Positions 1 through 8,793 of a DNA stretch of 59,836 bases are shown here, piece after piece. Each line of letters starts with the position of its first letter. Position 1 is the stretch's first letter. The stretch comes from Thermodesulfobacteriales bacterium (GTDB lineage: Bacteria > Desulfobacterota > Thermodesulfobacteria > Thermodesulfobacteriales > Thermodesulfatatoraceae), in contig JALSKZ010000030.1 of the NCBI GenBank assembly GCA_026988575.1, positions 1 to 59,836 on the forward strand. The letters are read 5' to 3'. Under the pieces are notes generated by a model. That model had not been told where the DNA came from. It ran no database searches and saw only the letters and a program-made list of their open reading frames with translations. The position numbers were made by a program, and so were the translations under genes.

Positions 1-1
1 C

Positions 2-1438
2 AAAGAATTTGTGACCAAACATTGCAATGGCTTTAACGAACTTAAAAAAGCCGTTGCCAAATATACCATCCCCTGGGCCGCAAAGATTAGCGACGTGCCT
101 GAAGCGGACCTGAAAAAGGCCATAGAGATACTTGCACAGAACAGGCCGCACGTATCTATTCACCCCGGGCGTCATTCCGCCTGGTACGGCCCGCAAGATG
201 TCCAGCGCCACCGTTGCCTGGCTATTCTCACGGCCCTTTTTGGTGCGGTTGGGGTCCCAGGTGGGCTTTACTTTCCCACCAATCCACCCCTTGAATCAGT
301 AGAACTTGTGGATTTTGACGAAGTAGAACCTCCAGACAATTCGCTAAAAAACGACTACCCTTTTGCCGAACTTTTTCACGGAAGCCCCACCCACGCCATA
401 ATCAGGGCTACGCTTACAGGCGAGCCTTATCCCATAAAGGCCTGGGGAGTGGTAGGGGTAAACCTCTTGCAGACCATCCCCAACCCTTACCAGACCATGG
501 AGGCCATCAAAAAGCTCGATTTTATCTTCTGTGTGGATATTAAGCCTACAGAGTCAGCCCTTTGGGCCGATATAGTACTTCCTGATGCCACATATCTTGA
601 ACGATACGACGGGCTTTATAAATGTAAAGAGACTTCCTGTTACGTGGCCCTGCGCCAGCCTGCGGTAAAACCTCTTTTTGAAAGCAGGCCCGCCTTTGAG
701 ATTGCCCGGGATCTCGCGAAAAAACTTGGTCTTGAAGTGGAATACGAAGACATTGAGAGCTATCTCAATGACCAGCTTGAGCCCATGGGGCTTAGCGTAA
801 AGAAGCTTGCCGCCCAGGGCGGGCTGGTCACCTGTGAGGCCAAACCCTATCGCTCACGAAGCGAGCTTAAGTTCCATACAGACTCAGGCAAGGTTGAGCT
901 TTTCTGTGAGGCCTTTGACGATGAAGACTTTGACGGCATCCCCCAATTTATGCCGGCTCCGGCCCCACCCACGGGGTATGTGCGCCTTATCTATGGTCGT
1001 GTACCTGTACACACCTTTGCCAAGACCATGAATAACCTCTGGCTCCATCACGAATGGCCAGAAAACAAGCTCTGGATAAACGACGAGCTGGCCGCAAAGA
1101 TAGGGCTCAAAGATGGCGACGAGGTTATCCTTGAGAACCAGGATGGGTATAGATCCGAAAAGCCGGTAAAGGTCTTTGTCACGCCAGGGATAAGGCCTGA
1201 CTGCGTATATCTTCCCCATGGCTTTGGTAGCCGCTCGCCCATGCTTTCCAGGGCCTACAAACAGGGGGTAAGCGATACCTTTTTGATTACCCACTATGAA
1301 CAGGAACCCTTGATGGGGGCCTCAAGCCACCGTAATAACTTCGTGCGTTTCATAAAAGACGGCAAAGTGATCAGTGTCCCTGAACTTAGGCCAGTACCCC
1401 GGGAGATCCCCCGGTTTGAGCTCAAAAAAAGTGCTTAA
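2..1438 (+). CDS. Molybdopterin oxidoreductase catalytic subunit (polysulfide/thiosulfate reductase type), 5' truncated
   Basis: C-terminal part of a large DMSO-reductase-superfamily catalytic subunit. The frame is open to the left edge, so the in-frame GTG at 11 is not the real start and the Fe4S4/Mo N-terminal half lies outside. Visible landmarks are the GRHSAWYGP segment, the GAVGVPGG turn typical of PhsA/PsrA-like enzymes, the block around DIVLPDATYLER that lines the cofactor pocket, and a C-terminal molydopterin-dinucleotide-binding beta barrel ending in ASSHRNNFVRF. The product probably reduces polysulfide, thiosulfate or tetrathionate and is probably exported, but the Tat signal is not visible. 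It is followed 12 bases later, behind a strong AAAGGAGG site, by its ferredoxin subunit. No NrfD-type membrane subunit follows; it may lie upstream. Substrate is not decidable from this fragment. Confidence 0.9.
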   Translation, partial: KEFVTKHCNGFNELKKAVAKYTIPWAAKISDVPEADLKKAIEILAQNRPHVSIHPGRHSAWYGPQDVQRHRCLAILTALFGAVGVPGGLYFPTNPPLESVELVDFDEVEPPDNSLKNDYPFAELFHGSPTHAIIRATLTGEPYPIKAWGVVGVNLLQTIPNPYQTMEAIKKLDFIFCVDIKPTESALWADIVLPDATYLERYDGLYKCKETSCYVALRQPAVKPLFESRPAFEIARDLAKKLGLEVEYEDIESYLNDQLEPMGLSVKKLAAQGGLVTCEAKPYRSRSELKFHTDSGKVELFCEAFDDEDFDGIPQFMPAPAPPTGYVRLIYGRVPVHTFAKTMNNLWLHHEWPENKLWINDELAAKIGLKDGDEVILENQDGYRSEKPVKVFVTPGIRPDCVYLPHGFGSRSPMLSRAYKQGVSDTFLITHYEQEPLMGASSHRNNFVRFIKDGKVISVPELRPVPREIPRFELKKSA

Positions 1439-1450
1439 AGGAGGTAAACA

Positions 1451-2140
1451 ATGCGCCAATGGGCCATGGTAATCGATATAAGAAAATGCGTAGGATGTCA
1501 TGCCTGTACCATTGCTTGCCGGGCTGAATGGCAGGTGCCCGTGGGAGAAAACTACCGCCGCAACTGGGTAAAACACCTGGGGCCGGCCAAAACTCCCAAA
1601 GGCCTGGCCCATCCCTTCTGGCCAGGGCTTTGCAACCATTGCGACAACCCCGTGTGCGTTTCCGTATGCCAGGCTGATGAGCAGGAAAAGGTCTTTAAAG
1701 ACCCTTATTCGGGCAAGACGGTAAAGATGACTGTCAAGGCCACCTACAAACATCCCTTCACCGGGGCGGTGCTCATTGATAAAGAGCAGTGCATAGGTTG
1801 CGGATACTGTGTAGATGCATGCCCTTACCACGCCCGCTATCTAAACGAAGATTTAGACGAACCCAAGGCGGACAAGTGCACCTTTTGTTTTGAAAGGGTA
1901 ATAAGAGGAGAAGAGCCTGCCTGCGTAAAGACCTGCATTGCTGACGCACGTATCTTTGGGGATCTCTCTGACCCCAAATCCGAAGTCTATAGGCTTGTGC
2001 ACAAAGAAGGGGCCAAAAGGCTAGTAAGCAAAGAGGTAAACATAGGTCCCAATGTGTATTACTTAGGTTCAGAAAAAGACCTTTATCTTCTCATGAAGGA
2101 AGCCCCCACCGAACGCCCCTGGGAAGAGCTGGAAGAATAA
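1451..2140 (+). CDS. Four-cluster ferredoxin subunit of molybdopterin oxidoreductase (PsrB/PhsB-like)
   Basis: A 229-residue electron-transfer subunit with four cysteine groups for four [4Fe-4S] clusters: CVGCHACTIAC near residue 14, CNHCDNPVCVSVC near 60, CIGCGYCVDAC near 116, and CTFCFERV with CVKTC near 145-165. It should wire the Mo catalytic subunit encoded immediately upstream to a membrane quinone-oxidising partner. There is no signal peptide, as usual for these subunits, which travel with the Tat-exported catalytic chain. The AAGGAGG ribosome site at 1438-1444 fixes the ATG at 1451. The operon ends here, because a strong hairpin follows directly. The missing third (NrfD-like) subunit is the only oddity. 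Confidence 0.93.
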   Translation: MRQWAMVIDIRKCVGCHACTIACRAEWQVPVGENYRRNWVKHLGPAKTPKGLAHPFWPGLCNHCDNPVCVSVCQADEQEKVFKDPYSGKTVKMTVKATYKHPFTGAVLIDKEQCIGCGYCVDACPYHARYLNEDLDEPKADKCTFCFERVIRGEEPACVKTCIADARIFGDLSDPKSEVYRLVHKEGAKRLVSKEVNIGPNVYYLGSEKDLYLLMKEAPTERPWEELEE

Positions 2141-2141
2141 A

Positions 2142-2176
2142 AAGACAGGCGGGGATTCCCCGCCTGTCTTCAGCCT
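2142..2176. terminator. Strong bidirectional intrinsic terminator after the ferredoxin subunit
   Basis: Nearly perfect inverted repeat at 2142-2170 (arms aagacaggcgggga and tccccgcctgtctt), two bases after the stop codon. On the minus strand it is followed by a T-rich run (tctttttatt), so it can stop transcription from both sides. The core gacaggcggg/cccgcctgtc recurs at 20878-20903. Confidence 0.85.
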
Positions 2177-2365
2177 CATAAATAGGGACAGGCAAATATA
2201 TTTTTCATCAATACCTCCTCTATACCCTGTTTGTCGGTTACACCATACCCATGCGTATGTGCGGGGGATGGTACTTCGGTACCTTCTCTTATTGCTTAAG
2301 TAGCGCCTTTTTGGGGAATAACCTCCTGAATTTTTACTGCCCACCTGGATAATTACTAAAATTTC

Positions 2366-2393
2366 TTGATTAAAGATAATTCTATTTTAGAAT
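2366..2393 (+). promoter_or_regulatory. Sigma-70-type promoter of the rubredoxin gene
   Basis: TTGATT at 2366-2371, a 16-base spacer, and TAGAAT at 2388-2393 (five of six consensus bases) would start transcription near 2400, just upstream of the AGGAGG site at 2407-2412. This is read by eye; no experimental support. Confidence 0.6.
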
Positions 2394-2417
2394 GGATCTA
2401 AAAATAGGAGGCATAAA

Positions 2418-2624
2418 ATGGCTACAAACATGTACGAAGGGGCGTATATCTGTTCTACTAGTAACTGCGGCTACATGTATATACCTTCTAAGGGAGACCG
2501 TAAGGGTAAAATTTCCCCTGATACTCCTTTTGAAGAACTTCCAGGAGATTGGCGCTGTCCGGTCTGTGGGGCAAGTAAAAAGGCTTTCCGTCCTATGCAA
2601 GAAGCAGAAGAAACAGATGAATAA
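2418..2624 (+). CDS. Rubredoxin-like protein
   Basis: A 68-residue protein with a rubredoxin fold signature: a first iron-binding knuckle [10 protein letters not shown] (C-x4-C rather than the usual C-x2-C) near residue 12 and a second knuckle RCPVCGAS near residue 46, with the family's LPGDW/WRCP segment before it. It should hold one Fe(Cys)4 and carry single electrons in the cytoplasm, in anaerobes often to oxygen- or peroxide-reducing enzymes. An excellent AGGAGG site six bases upstream fixes the ATG. It is a single-gene unit with its own promoter. The wider first knuckle and a short insertion after it (residues 22-34) differ from classical rubredoxins. The electron partner is unknown. Confidence 0.9.
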   Translation: MATNMYEGAYICSTSNCGYMYIPSKGDRKGKISPDTPFEELPGDWRCPVCGASKKAFRPMQEAEETDE

Positions 2625-2785
2625 GAGGATTTGGGTATAGCACAGTAGATATCCCGTATAATGCACCTTCCCCACCCGCCAGGGTAGAAAAAGGGGCCTT
2701 TCTTTACTTTGAAACTTAACTCCCCCTTGTCGTTTTAGGCTAAAGGGACTAAACGTTTAGGCCAAGCAAAAAGGAGGGAGAAGAA

Positions 2786-4600
2786 ATGGAAACCCTTGAT
2801 CTTTTGGGCCAGTGGAAAAGAACGCACCATTGCAATGAACTGCGGAAAGAACACGTGGGCCAGGAAGTGACCTTAATGGGCTGGGTGCTTAGGCGCCGTG
2901 ACCACGGAGGCGTTATCTTTATCGACCTGCGTGACCGTGAGGGGATAACCCAGGTTGTTTTTGAGCCAGAGATTAACCCTGAGACCCATGCCCACGCCCA
3001 TAAGCTCAGGGCAGAATATTGCATCGCGGTGAAGGGCCGGGTACGCCGCCGCCCTGAAGGCATGGAAAACCCCAAGCTTCCCACCGGTGAAATCGAAGTA
3101 GAAGCCAAAGAACTTCGCATTCTTAACGCCTCAAAGACCCCACCCTGGCCCCTTGACGAAGACGTGGAAGTCTCAGAGGTCCACCGTCTTAAATATCGCT
3201 ACCTTGACTTAAGACGCCCCCAGATGATGGAGGCCTTGCGTTTCAGGCATCAGGTGGCCCGCCTTGCCCGCAACTTCCTGGATGAAAAGGGCTTTGTTGA
3301 AGTAGAAACACCCTTTCTTACCAAAAGCACCCCTGAAGGCGCCCGGGATTATCTAGTCCCAAGCAGGCTTTACCCGGGGAAATTTTACGCCCTTCCCCAA
3401 TCGCCCCAGCTTTTTAAGCAAATTTTGATGGTGGCAGGGGTTGACCGGTATTACCAGATCGTCCGCTGCTTTCGTGATGAGGACCTGCGGGCAGACCGCC
3501 AGCCAGAATTCACCCAGCTTGACCTTGAGATGTCTTTTATCACCGAGCAAGACATCATGAAACTCCTTGAAGAGCTGGTAAGGCTCATCTTTCGCGAAAC
3601 CTTAAGCATAGAGCTTGAAAAGCCCTTTCCCGTGCTTTCTTACCACGAAGCCATGGACAAATACGGCACCGACCGCCCGGACCTGCGCTTTGGCCTTGAG
3701 CTCATAGGCCTTACCGATATCTTCCGGGAGACCAAGTTCAAGGTCTTTGCCCAGGTAATTCAAAAGGGCGGAATCATCAAAGGGCTTTGTGTGCCTGCTG
3801 ATTTTTCGCGCAAAGAGCTTGACGACCTTACGGCCCTGGCCAATGAACTAGGAGCCAAGGGCCTTGCCTGGATAAAGGTTCGCGAAGAAAACGAGCTTCA
3901 ATCCCCTATTGTCAAATTTTTCAGCAAGGAAGAAGTGGCCGGGTTTCTTAACGCCTTAAAGCCTGAGCCGGGAAGTACCATCTTCTTTGTGGCTGACCAG
4001 CCAAGTGTGGTAAACGAGGTGCTTGCCGAACTCCGTGTAGAGCTTGCTAAAAGGCTTGGTCTGATCCCGGAAGGTGTGTTCAAACCCTGCTGGGTGGTTG
4101 ATTTTCCCCTGGTGGAATGGGACGAAGAAGAAGGCCGTTTTGTGGCCATGCACCATCCCTTTACCTCTCCCAAGGAAGAAGACCTTGATCTCCTGGAAGA
4201 AAATCCTCCTGCCGTGCGCTCCCGGGCCTATGACCTGGTGCTAAACGGCATTGAAGTGGGCGGGGGAAGTATCCGTATCCACCGCTCAGACATTCAGCAG
4301 CGGGTGTTTAAGCTCCTTAAGATTAGCCCGGAAGAGGCCCGGGAAAAATTTGGCTTCTTGCTTGAAGCCCTGGAATACGGCGCCCCTCCACACGGGGGGT
4401 TTGCCTTTGGTTTTGACCGCTTGGTCATGCTCATGCTTGGCCGCAAGAGCATAAGAGACGTGATAGCGTTTCCCAAGACCCAGCGGGCCCAGTGTCTTTT
4501 AACCGGGGCCCCGGCCCCTGTTACCATGATGCAGCTTACCGAGCTTCATTTGCTGCCTGGCTGGGATCTGGACGAGGAAAAGCGTGCTAAACGGCCTTAA
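2786..4600 (+). CDS. aspS: Aspartyl-tRNA synthetase
   Basis: A 604-residue bacterial-type class II synthetase that charges tRNA(Asp). An N-terminal OB-fold anticodon domain (about 1-120, with [16 protein letters not shown]-type motif) precedes the catalytic core. Motif 1 lies near YRYLDLRRP and EVETPFL, motif 2 is the [14 protein letters not shown] segment near residue 225, the bacterial GAD insert covers roughly 300-420, and motif 3 is [12 protein letters not shown] near 535. Length is typical of the family. An AAGGAGGGAG ribosome site precedes the ATG. Whether it is discriminating or also charges tRNA(Asn) cannot be told here, as neither asnS nor gatCAB is in the window. Confidence 0.97.
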   Translation: METLDLLGQWKRTHHCNELRKEHVGQEVTLMGWVLRRRDHGGVIFIDLRDREGITQVVFEPEINPETHAHAHKLRAEYCIAVKGRVRRRPEGMENPKLPTGEIEVEAKELRILNASKTPPWPLDEDVEVSEVHRLKYRYLDLRRPQMMEALRFRHQVARLARNFLDEKGFVEVETPFLTKSTPEGARDYLVPSRLYPGKFYALPQSPQLFKQILMVAGVDRYYQIVRCFRDEDLRADRQPEFTQLDLEMSFITEQDIMKLLEELVRLIFRETLSIELEKPFPVLSYHEAMDKYGTDRPDLRFGLELIGLTDIFRETKFKVFAQVIQKGGIIKGLCVPADFSRKELDDLTALANELGAKGLAWIKVREENELQSPIVKFFSKEEVAGFLNALKPEPGSTIFFVADQPSVVNEVLAELRVELAKRLGLIPEGVFKPCWVVDFPLVEWDEEEGRFVAMHHPFTSPKEEDLDLLEENPPAVRSRAYDLVLNGIEVGGGSIRIHRSDIQQRVFKLLKISPEEAREKFGFLLEALEYGAPPHGGFAFGFDRLVMLMLGRKSIRDVIAFPKTQRAQCLLTGAPAPVTMMQLTELHLLPGWDLDEEKRAKRP

Positions 4601-4639
4601 ATCTCTTTGACAGCTTTTTAGTTTTATGCTGAAGAATAG

Positions 4640-6853
4640 ATGATGTCTGGCCGGGTTATAATTGTCTCAAATAGGCTCCCTGTTACGGTAACAAAGAGGG
4701 AAAAAAGACTTCACTTTACGCCGAGTGCGGGTGGTTTAGCTACGGGGTTGGCCTCTTTTTATCGGGAGCAAGGGGGCCTATGGTTGGGGTGGCCGGGGCT
4801 TTCCGCCGAAAGCCTCCGGGGTAGAGAAGAAGAAATAATGTCCCAGCTCCAGCACTATTCTTGTCGACCGGTCTTTTTGACGCAACGGCAGGTAGAAAAT
4901 TATTATTATGGCTTTTCCAATAAGACTCTTTGGCCTCTTTTCCACTATTTTTTGCAATATGCCATCTTTGACCAGAAGCTTTGGGAGAGTTATAGACGCG
5001 TAAACCGACTCTTTTGTGACGCGGTATTAGAGGTAGCAGACAAGGACAGTACTATTTGGGTGCATGACTATCAACTTCTCTTGCTTCCGGCCCTGATTCG
5101 TGAGCGTCTCCCCGAGGCCAAAATAGGCTTCTTTTTACATATTCCCTTCCCGTCTTTTGAGATATTTCGTGTTTTGCCCTGGCGGGCAGATTTGTTAAAT
5201 GGCCTTTTGGGTGCTGATCTCGTTGGTTTTCATACCTTCGACTACGCCAGGCATTTTTTGAGTAGTGTGCGGCGTATCTTGGGCTACGAGCACAATTTAG
5301 GCGTCATTACTACGGAGCGGCAACTGGTAAAGGTAGACGTCTTCCCTATGGGGATAGACTTTGACCGCTTTGCTTATTCCTTTGAACGGGCCGATGTATG
5401 TCACGAAGTGCGGCGAATAAGGCGACGCATAGGGGAGCGTAAGGTCATCCTCTCTGTGGATCGTCTAGACTACACCAAGGGAATAGCCCAACGTCTAAAG
5501 GCTTTTGATCTATTTCTGGAGCGTTATCCAGAATATAAAGAAAAGGTGGTCTTGATTTTAGTGGCGGTTCCTTCGCGCACCAGGGTGGAACACTATATGC
5601 TTTTAAAGAGAGAGGTAGACGAATTAATTGGACGCATTAATGGCCGTCACGGTGTGCTTGGTTGGACACCTATTTGGTATCTGTATCGCTCTTTGCCCTT
5701 TTCCACCTTGGCAGCATTATACAACTTGGCAGACATAGCCCTGGTGACCCCCATGCGGGACGGGATGAATCTCATTGCCAAAGAATATGTGGCTACTACG
5801 CCTGGGGATAAAGGGGTTTTGATTTTGAGTGAAATGGCCGGAGCGGCGGCTGAGCTTGGCGAGGCCCTTATCATTAATCCCTTTGACCTCAACCAAATGG
5901 CCGAGGCCATGCGTGAGGCCATGGAAATGCCTGAAGAAGAACAAAGGGACCGTAATCGTATTATGAAAGAAAGGTTGCGTCGATATACGGTCCACCGCTG
6001 GGCCGAGGAATTCATGGAGCGCCTCGACGAAATAAAAGAATTGCAGAGAGATTTTATATCTCGCAAACTAAGCCCCGAAGTGCGGGAAACCCTGTTACAA
6101 GACTTTGTGAAGGCCCGGGGAGCCATTGAATTTCTTGACTATGACGGTTCTTTGGTCCCCTTTGCCAGCCGGCCGGAAAAGGCCAGTCCTGACGCCGCCC
6201 TGCGCCAATTATTGAGAGATTTGGCCCATTTGCCGAATAATAAAGTAGTTTTGATTAGTGGTCGTCCTAAAGAGACTTTAGAAGAATGGTTTGGTGATCT
6301 GGGGCTTAATTTAGTGGCGGAACACGGGGTATGGATAAAAGAAAAAGGCAAAGATTGGCAGATGCTAGAGGCCCTTTCCGAAGACTGGAAAGAGGCTATA
6401 AAACCCATAATGGAAAGCTTTGCGGACCGTACTCCCGGGGCCTTTGTAGAAGAAAAGAGATTTTCTTTGGTGTGGCATTACCGAAGAGCTGATCCCGAGC
6501 TTTCTAACCACCGGGCGCGAGAGTTAAAAGACGCCTTGTTAGATATTACCAAAAATCTGGATCTCCTTGTCCTTGACGGCAATAAAGTGATAGAGGTCAA
6601 ACCTATCAATATCAATAAAGGGCGGGCTGCACGTTATTTCTTAGAAAAGGGAGACTACGATTTTGTCTTGGCTATTGGAGACGACTGGACAGATGAAGAT
6701 CTTTTTGAGGTCCTCCCTTTATATAGTTATACCATTAAGGTAGGCTTTGGCGTCTCTAGAGCCCGTTTTAGTGTTAACTCTTACCGCGAGGTTCGAGCCC
6801 TTTTGCAAGAGATGGTCCAGAGGCGTAAACAGGGGCCAGGGGAGGGAACTTAA
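4640..6853 (+). CDS. Bifunctional trehalose-6-phosphate synthase/phosphatase (OtsA-OtsB fusion)
   Basis: A 737-residue fusion. Residues about 1-470 are GT20 trehalose-6-phosphate synthase, joining NDP-glucose to glucose-6-phosphate: SNRLPV start, PSAGGLATGL loop, WVHDYQLLLLP, FFLHIPFPS, DRLDYTKGI and the MRDGMNLIAKEYVA nucleotide-binding segment are all intact. Residues about 490-730 are a HAD-type trehalose-phosphatase with DYDGSLVPF, LISGRPKETLEEW, LVAEHGVW and GDDWTDEDLFE, so phosphate removal is in the same chain. Two adjacent ATGs at 4640 and 4643 follow only a weak ribosome site. It heads a run with the DUF5752 gene and treT, giving the cell two independent routes to trehalose, probably as a compatible solute. 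Confidence 0.93.
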   Translation: MMSGRVIIVSNRLPVTVTKREKRLHFTPSAGGLATGLASFYREQGGLWLGWPGLSAESLRGREEEIMSQLQHYSCRPVFLTQRQVENYYYGFSNKTLWPLFHYFLQYAIFDQKLWESYRRVNRLFCDAVLEVADKDSTIWVHDYQLLLLPALIRERLPEAKIGFFLHIPFPSFEIFRVLPWRADLLNGLLGADLVGFHTFDYARHFLSSVRRILGYEHNLGVITTERQLVKVDVFPMGIDFDRFAYSFERADVCHEVRRIRRRIGERKVILSVDRLDYTKGIAQRLKAFDLFLERYPEYKEKVVLILVAVPSRTRVEHYMLLKREVDELIGRINGRHGVLGWTPIWYLYRSLPFSTLAALYNLADIALVTPMRDGMNLIAKEYVATTPGDKGVLILSEMAGAAAELGEALIINPFDLNQMAEAMREAMEMPEEEQRDRNRIMKERLRRYTVHRWAEEFMERLDEIKELQRDFISRKLSPEVRETLLQDFVKARGAIEFLDYDGSLVPFASRPEKASPDAALRQLLRDLAHLPNNKVVLISGRPKETLEEWFGDLGLNLVAEHGVWIKEKGKDWQMLEALSEDWKEAIKPIMESFADRTPGAFVEEKRFSLVWHYRRADPELSNHRARELKDALLDITKNLDLLVLDGNKVIEVKPININKGRAARYFLEKGDYDFVLAIGDDWTDEDLFEVLPLYSYTIKVGFGVSRARFSVNSYREVRALLQEMVQRRKQGPGEGT

Positions 6854-6854
6854 T

Positions 6855-7529
6855 ATGAACGAAACTAACAGCCGTTTTGCCATAAAAGATTGTGCCCTGG
6901 TTTCTATCTCTACCGGTATCAAGGCCCATATTTTGGCCGAACTACTGGAACATCTTCGCGAAGTAGAAGTGGGTTGTCTATACTACCATTTTTGGGCCCG
7001 GCAATTGCGGCCCAGTTTTGATCACCCAGAGTTTCATAACGATTTTGCTGCCTGGGCCCACAGGGATTTGCATGATTGGATTTTGGCCGAACGTCTCAAT
7101 CTTATTGCTCCCCACGAATTCCAAAATTTAGAGGAACTAAGAGAAGAGCTGATAAATATCTTGGAAGAACGGGTAGACGAAAGCGGAGATCTACCCTGGC
7201 GCAAGGCCGAGGCCCCTTTTCACTTTGTAAAGAGCCAAATCGTGGTCTTGGATACCGGCAAGAGAGCTACTTCTCCAGAAGAGCTGGTAGACATAATCCC
7301 TCTCCTCTCTCAAGGGAGTATTTTTTACCACTTTATAGACGCCCGACGTCGTACCCCTGAGCGAATAGACGATTTTCGTTCTTGGTTTAAGGCCTTTGCT
7401 CCGGACTATGAAGACCTTTCCATCGCCTTGGCCGCCATTGATCCTTATTTTTTGACCCTTACGGAGATTCGTGCCCAACTGCATAAAGTCTTTAAGAGTT
7501 ATTTTGAGTCAAAGCGGGGACCAAAATGA
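6855..7529 (+). CDS. DUF5752 family protein
   Basis: A 224-residue soluble, helix-rich protein of no known reaction that I recognise as DUF5752, a family met beside trehalose and other glycosyltransferase genes. The longer open frame begins inside the upstream gene; I chose the ATG at 6855 because GGGAGGGAAC stands just before it and it lies one base past the preceding stop. Conserved-looking patches are SISTGIKAHILAEL near residue 15, CLYYHFWARQLRP near 38 and a second similar GSIFYHFIDARRRTP near 155, suggesting an internally repeated unit. It overlaps treT by four bases, so translation is coupled and a role in trehalose synthesis or its control is inferred from position only. Confidence 0.82.
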   Translation: MNETNSRFAIKDCALVSISTGIKAHILAELLEHLREVEVGCLYYHFWARQLRPSFDHPEFHNDFAAWAHRDLHDWILAERLNLIAPHEFQNLEELREELINILEERVDESGDLPWRKAEAPFHFVKSQIVVLDTGKRATSPEELVDIIPLLSQGSIFYHFIDARRRTPERIDDFRSWFKAFAPDYEDLSIALAAIDPYFLTLTEIRAQLHKVFKSYFESKRGPK

Positions 7530-8776
7530 GCCAGGAGCTTTTAGAGAGATATCAACAAATAGTCGGGCCAGACGTAATAGACCACCTAAAACAATTGGCC
7601 TATCACCTAAAAGACGCCAAGGTAGTGCACATTAACTCTACGCGTTATGGGGGGGGAGTAGCCGAGATACTCCATAGCATGGTTCCCCTGATGCAGGCCC
7701 TGGGGCTTGACGTCCAGTGGGAGACCATCTCCGGAGAAGAGGCCTTTTTCCACGTGACCAAAAATATGCACAATGCCCTTCAGGGGCACCCGGTTGAATT
7801 TACGGAAGCTTCCATTAATACCTATGAGGAAAATAACCGTAAAGAGTACGAAAGACTCAAACCTCTTTTAGAGGAGGCCGATTTTGTCTTTATTCATGAT
7901 CCTCAACCGGCCTTTCTCATCACGCTCTGTCCGGAGCGAAAAGGCAAATGGGTGTGGCGGTGTCATATAGATTTAAGCAGGCCCTATAGGCCTGTGTGGC
8001 GCTACTTGCGCAACATAGTAGTCCATTATAACGCCAGCATCTTTTCCATGCCCGACTTTACCCAACCCCTACCACACCCCCAATACATTATCCCCCCGAG
8101 TATTGACCCGTTGACAGAGAAGAATATGGAATTGCCTGAGGAAGAGATCAAAGGGGTATTTAGCCGCTTTGGCCTAGATCCTAATAAACCTTTGGTGCTT
8201 CAAATATCTCGTTTTGACCGTTTTAAAGACCCTATGGGTGTTATTCGTGCCGGGCTTATGGCCATGAAGTTTACCCCTTTGCAATTGGTGTATGCGGGAG
8301 GCGGAGCTGCCGATGACCCAGAAGGAGAGCTTATCTACCACGAGGTGCTTGCCGCGGCTAAGGGACATCCAGACATCCACGTGCTTATGCTCCCTCCTGA
8401 TGCCCATCGTACGGTAAATGCCTTACAGAGGGCAGCCGATGTAGTACTACAAAAGTCCCTAAGGGAAGGCTTTGGGCTTACCGTGACCGAGGCTTTATGG
8501 AAGGCTAAACCGGTAATAGGAGGCAATACAGGTGGTATACGGCTCCAGGTAGTCAATCACCACACGGGTTTTCTCGTACACACGCCCGAGGGGGCCGCGT
8601 TAAGGATTCGTTATCTCCTGTTTTACGCTGATAAGCGTTTAGAAATGGGGCGTAAGGCCCATCAATTTGTAAAGGAAAATTTCCTCATTACCCGGCATTT
8701 ACGGGACTATTTATCCCTTATGCTTGCCCTTATTTCAGGTAACGGGGAAAGGGTAGAAGTAGAGGCCCGAAGTTAA
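7526..8776 (+). CDS. treT: Trehalose synthase TreT (NDP-glucose:glucose glycosyltransferase)
   Basis: A 416-residue GT4 family enzyme that makes trehalose directly and reversibly from NDP-glucose and glucose, without a phosphorylated intermediate. Two Rossmann domains are visible: the N-terminal one has the glycine loop INSTRYGGGVAEIL near residue 35, HDPQPAF and WRCHIDLS, and the C-terminal one has the QISRFDRFKDP nucleotide-binding strand near 225 and the GT4 motif REGFGLTVTEALW near 315. TreT is best known from hyperthermophilic archaea and thermophilic bacteria. It is the third gene of the trehalose run (ATGA overlap with the DUF5752 gene), next to the OtsA-OtsB fusion. Confidence 0.92.
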   Translation: MSQELLERYQQIVGPDVIDHLKQLAYHLKDAKVVHINSTRYGGGVAEILHSMVPLMQALGLDVQWETISGEEAFFHVTKNMHNALQGHPVEFTEASINTYEENNRKEYERLKPLLEEADFVFIHDPQPAFLITLCPERKGKWVWRCHIDLSRPYRPVWRYLRNIVVHYNASIFSMPDFTQPLPHPQYIIPPSIDPLTEKNMELPEEEIKGVFSRFGLDPNKPLVLQISRFDRFKDPMGVIRAGLMAMKFTPLQLVYAGGGAADDPEGELIYHEVLAAAKGHPDIHVLMLPPDAHRTVNALQRAADVVLQKSLREGFGLTVTEALWKAKPVIGGNTGGIRLQVVNHHTGFLVHTPEGAALRIRYLLFYADKRLEMGRKAHQFVKENFLITRHLRDYLSLMLALISGNGERVEVEARS

Positions 8777-8793
8777 GCACGGAGTCTTTGCGT

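Noticed and set aside
2171-2365. Riboswitch (for example Moco type) upstream of the rubredoxin gene
   Set aside because: I could not fit a known consensus, and the rubredoxin promoter at 2366-2393 lies downstream of this region, so it is not in that transcript.
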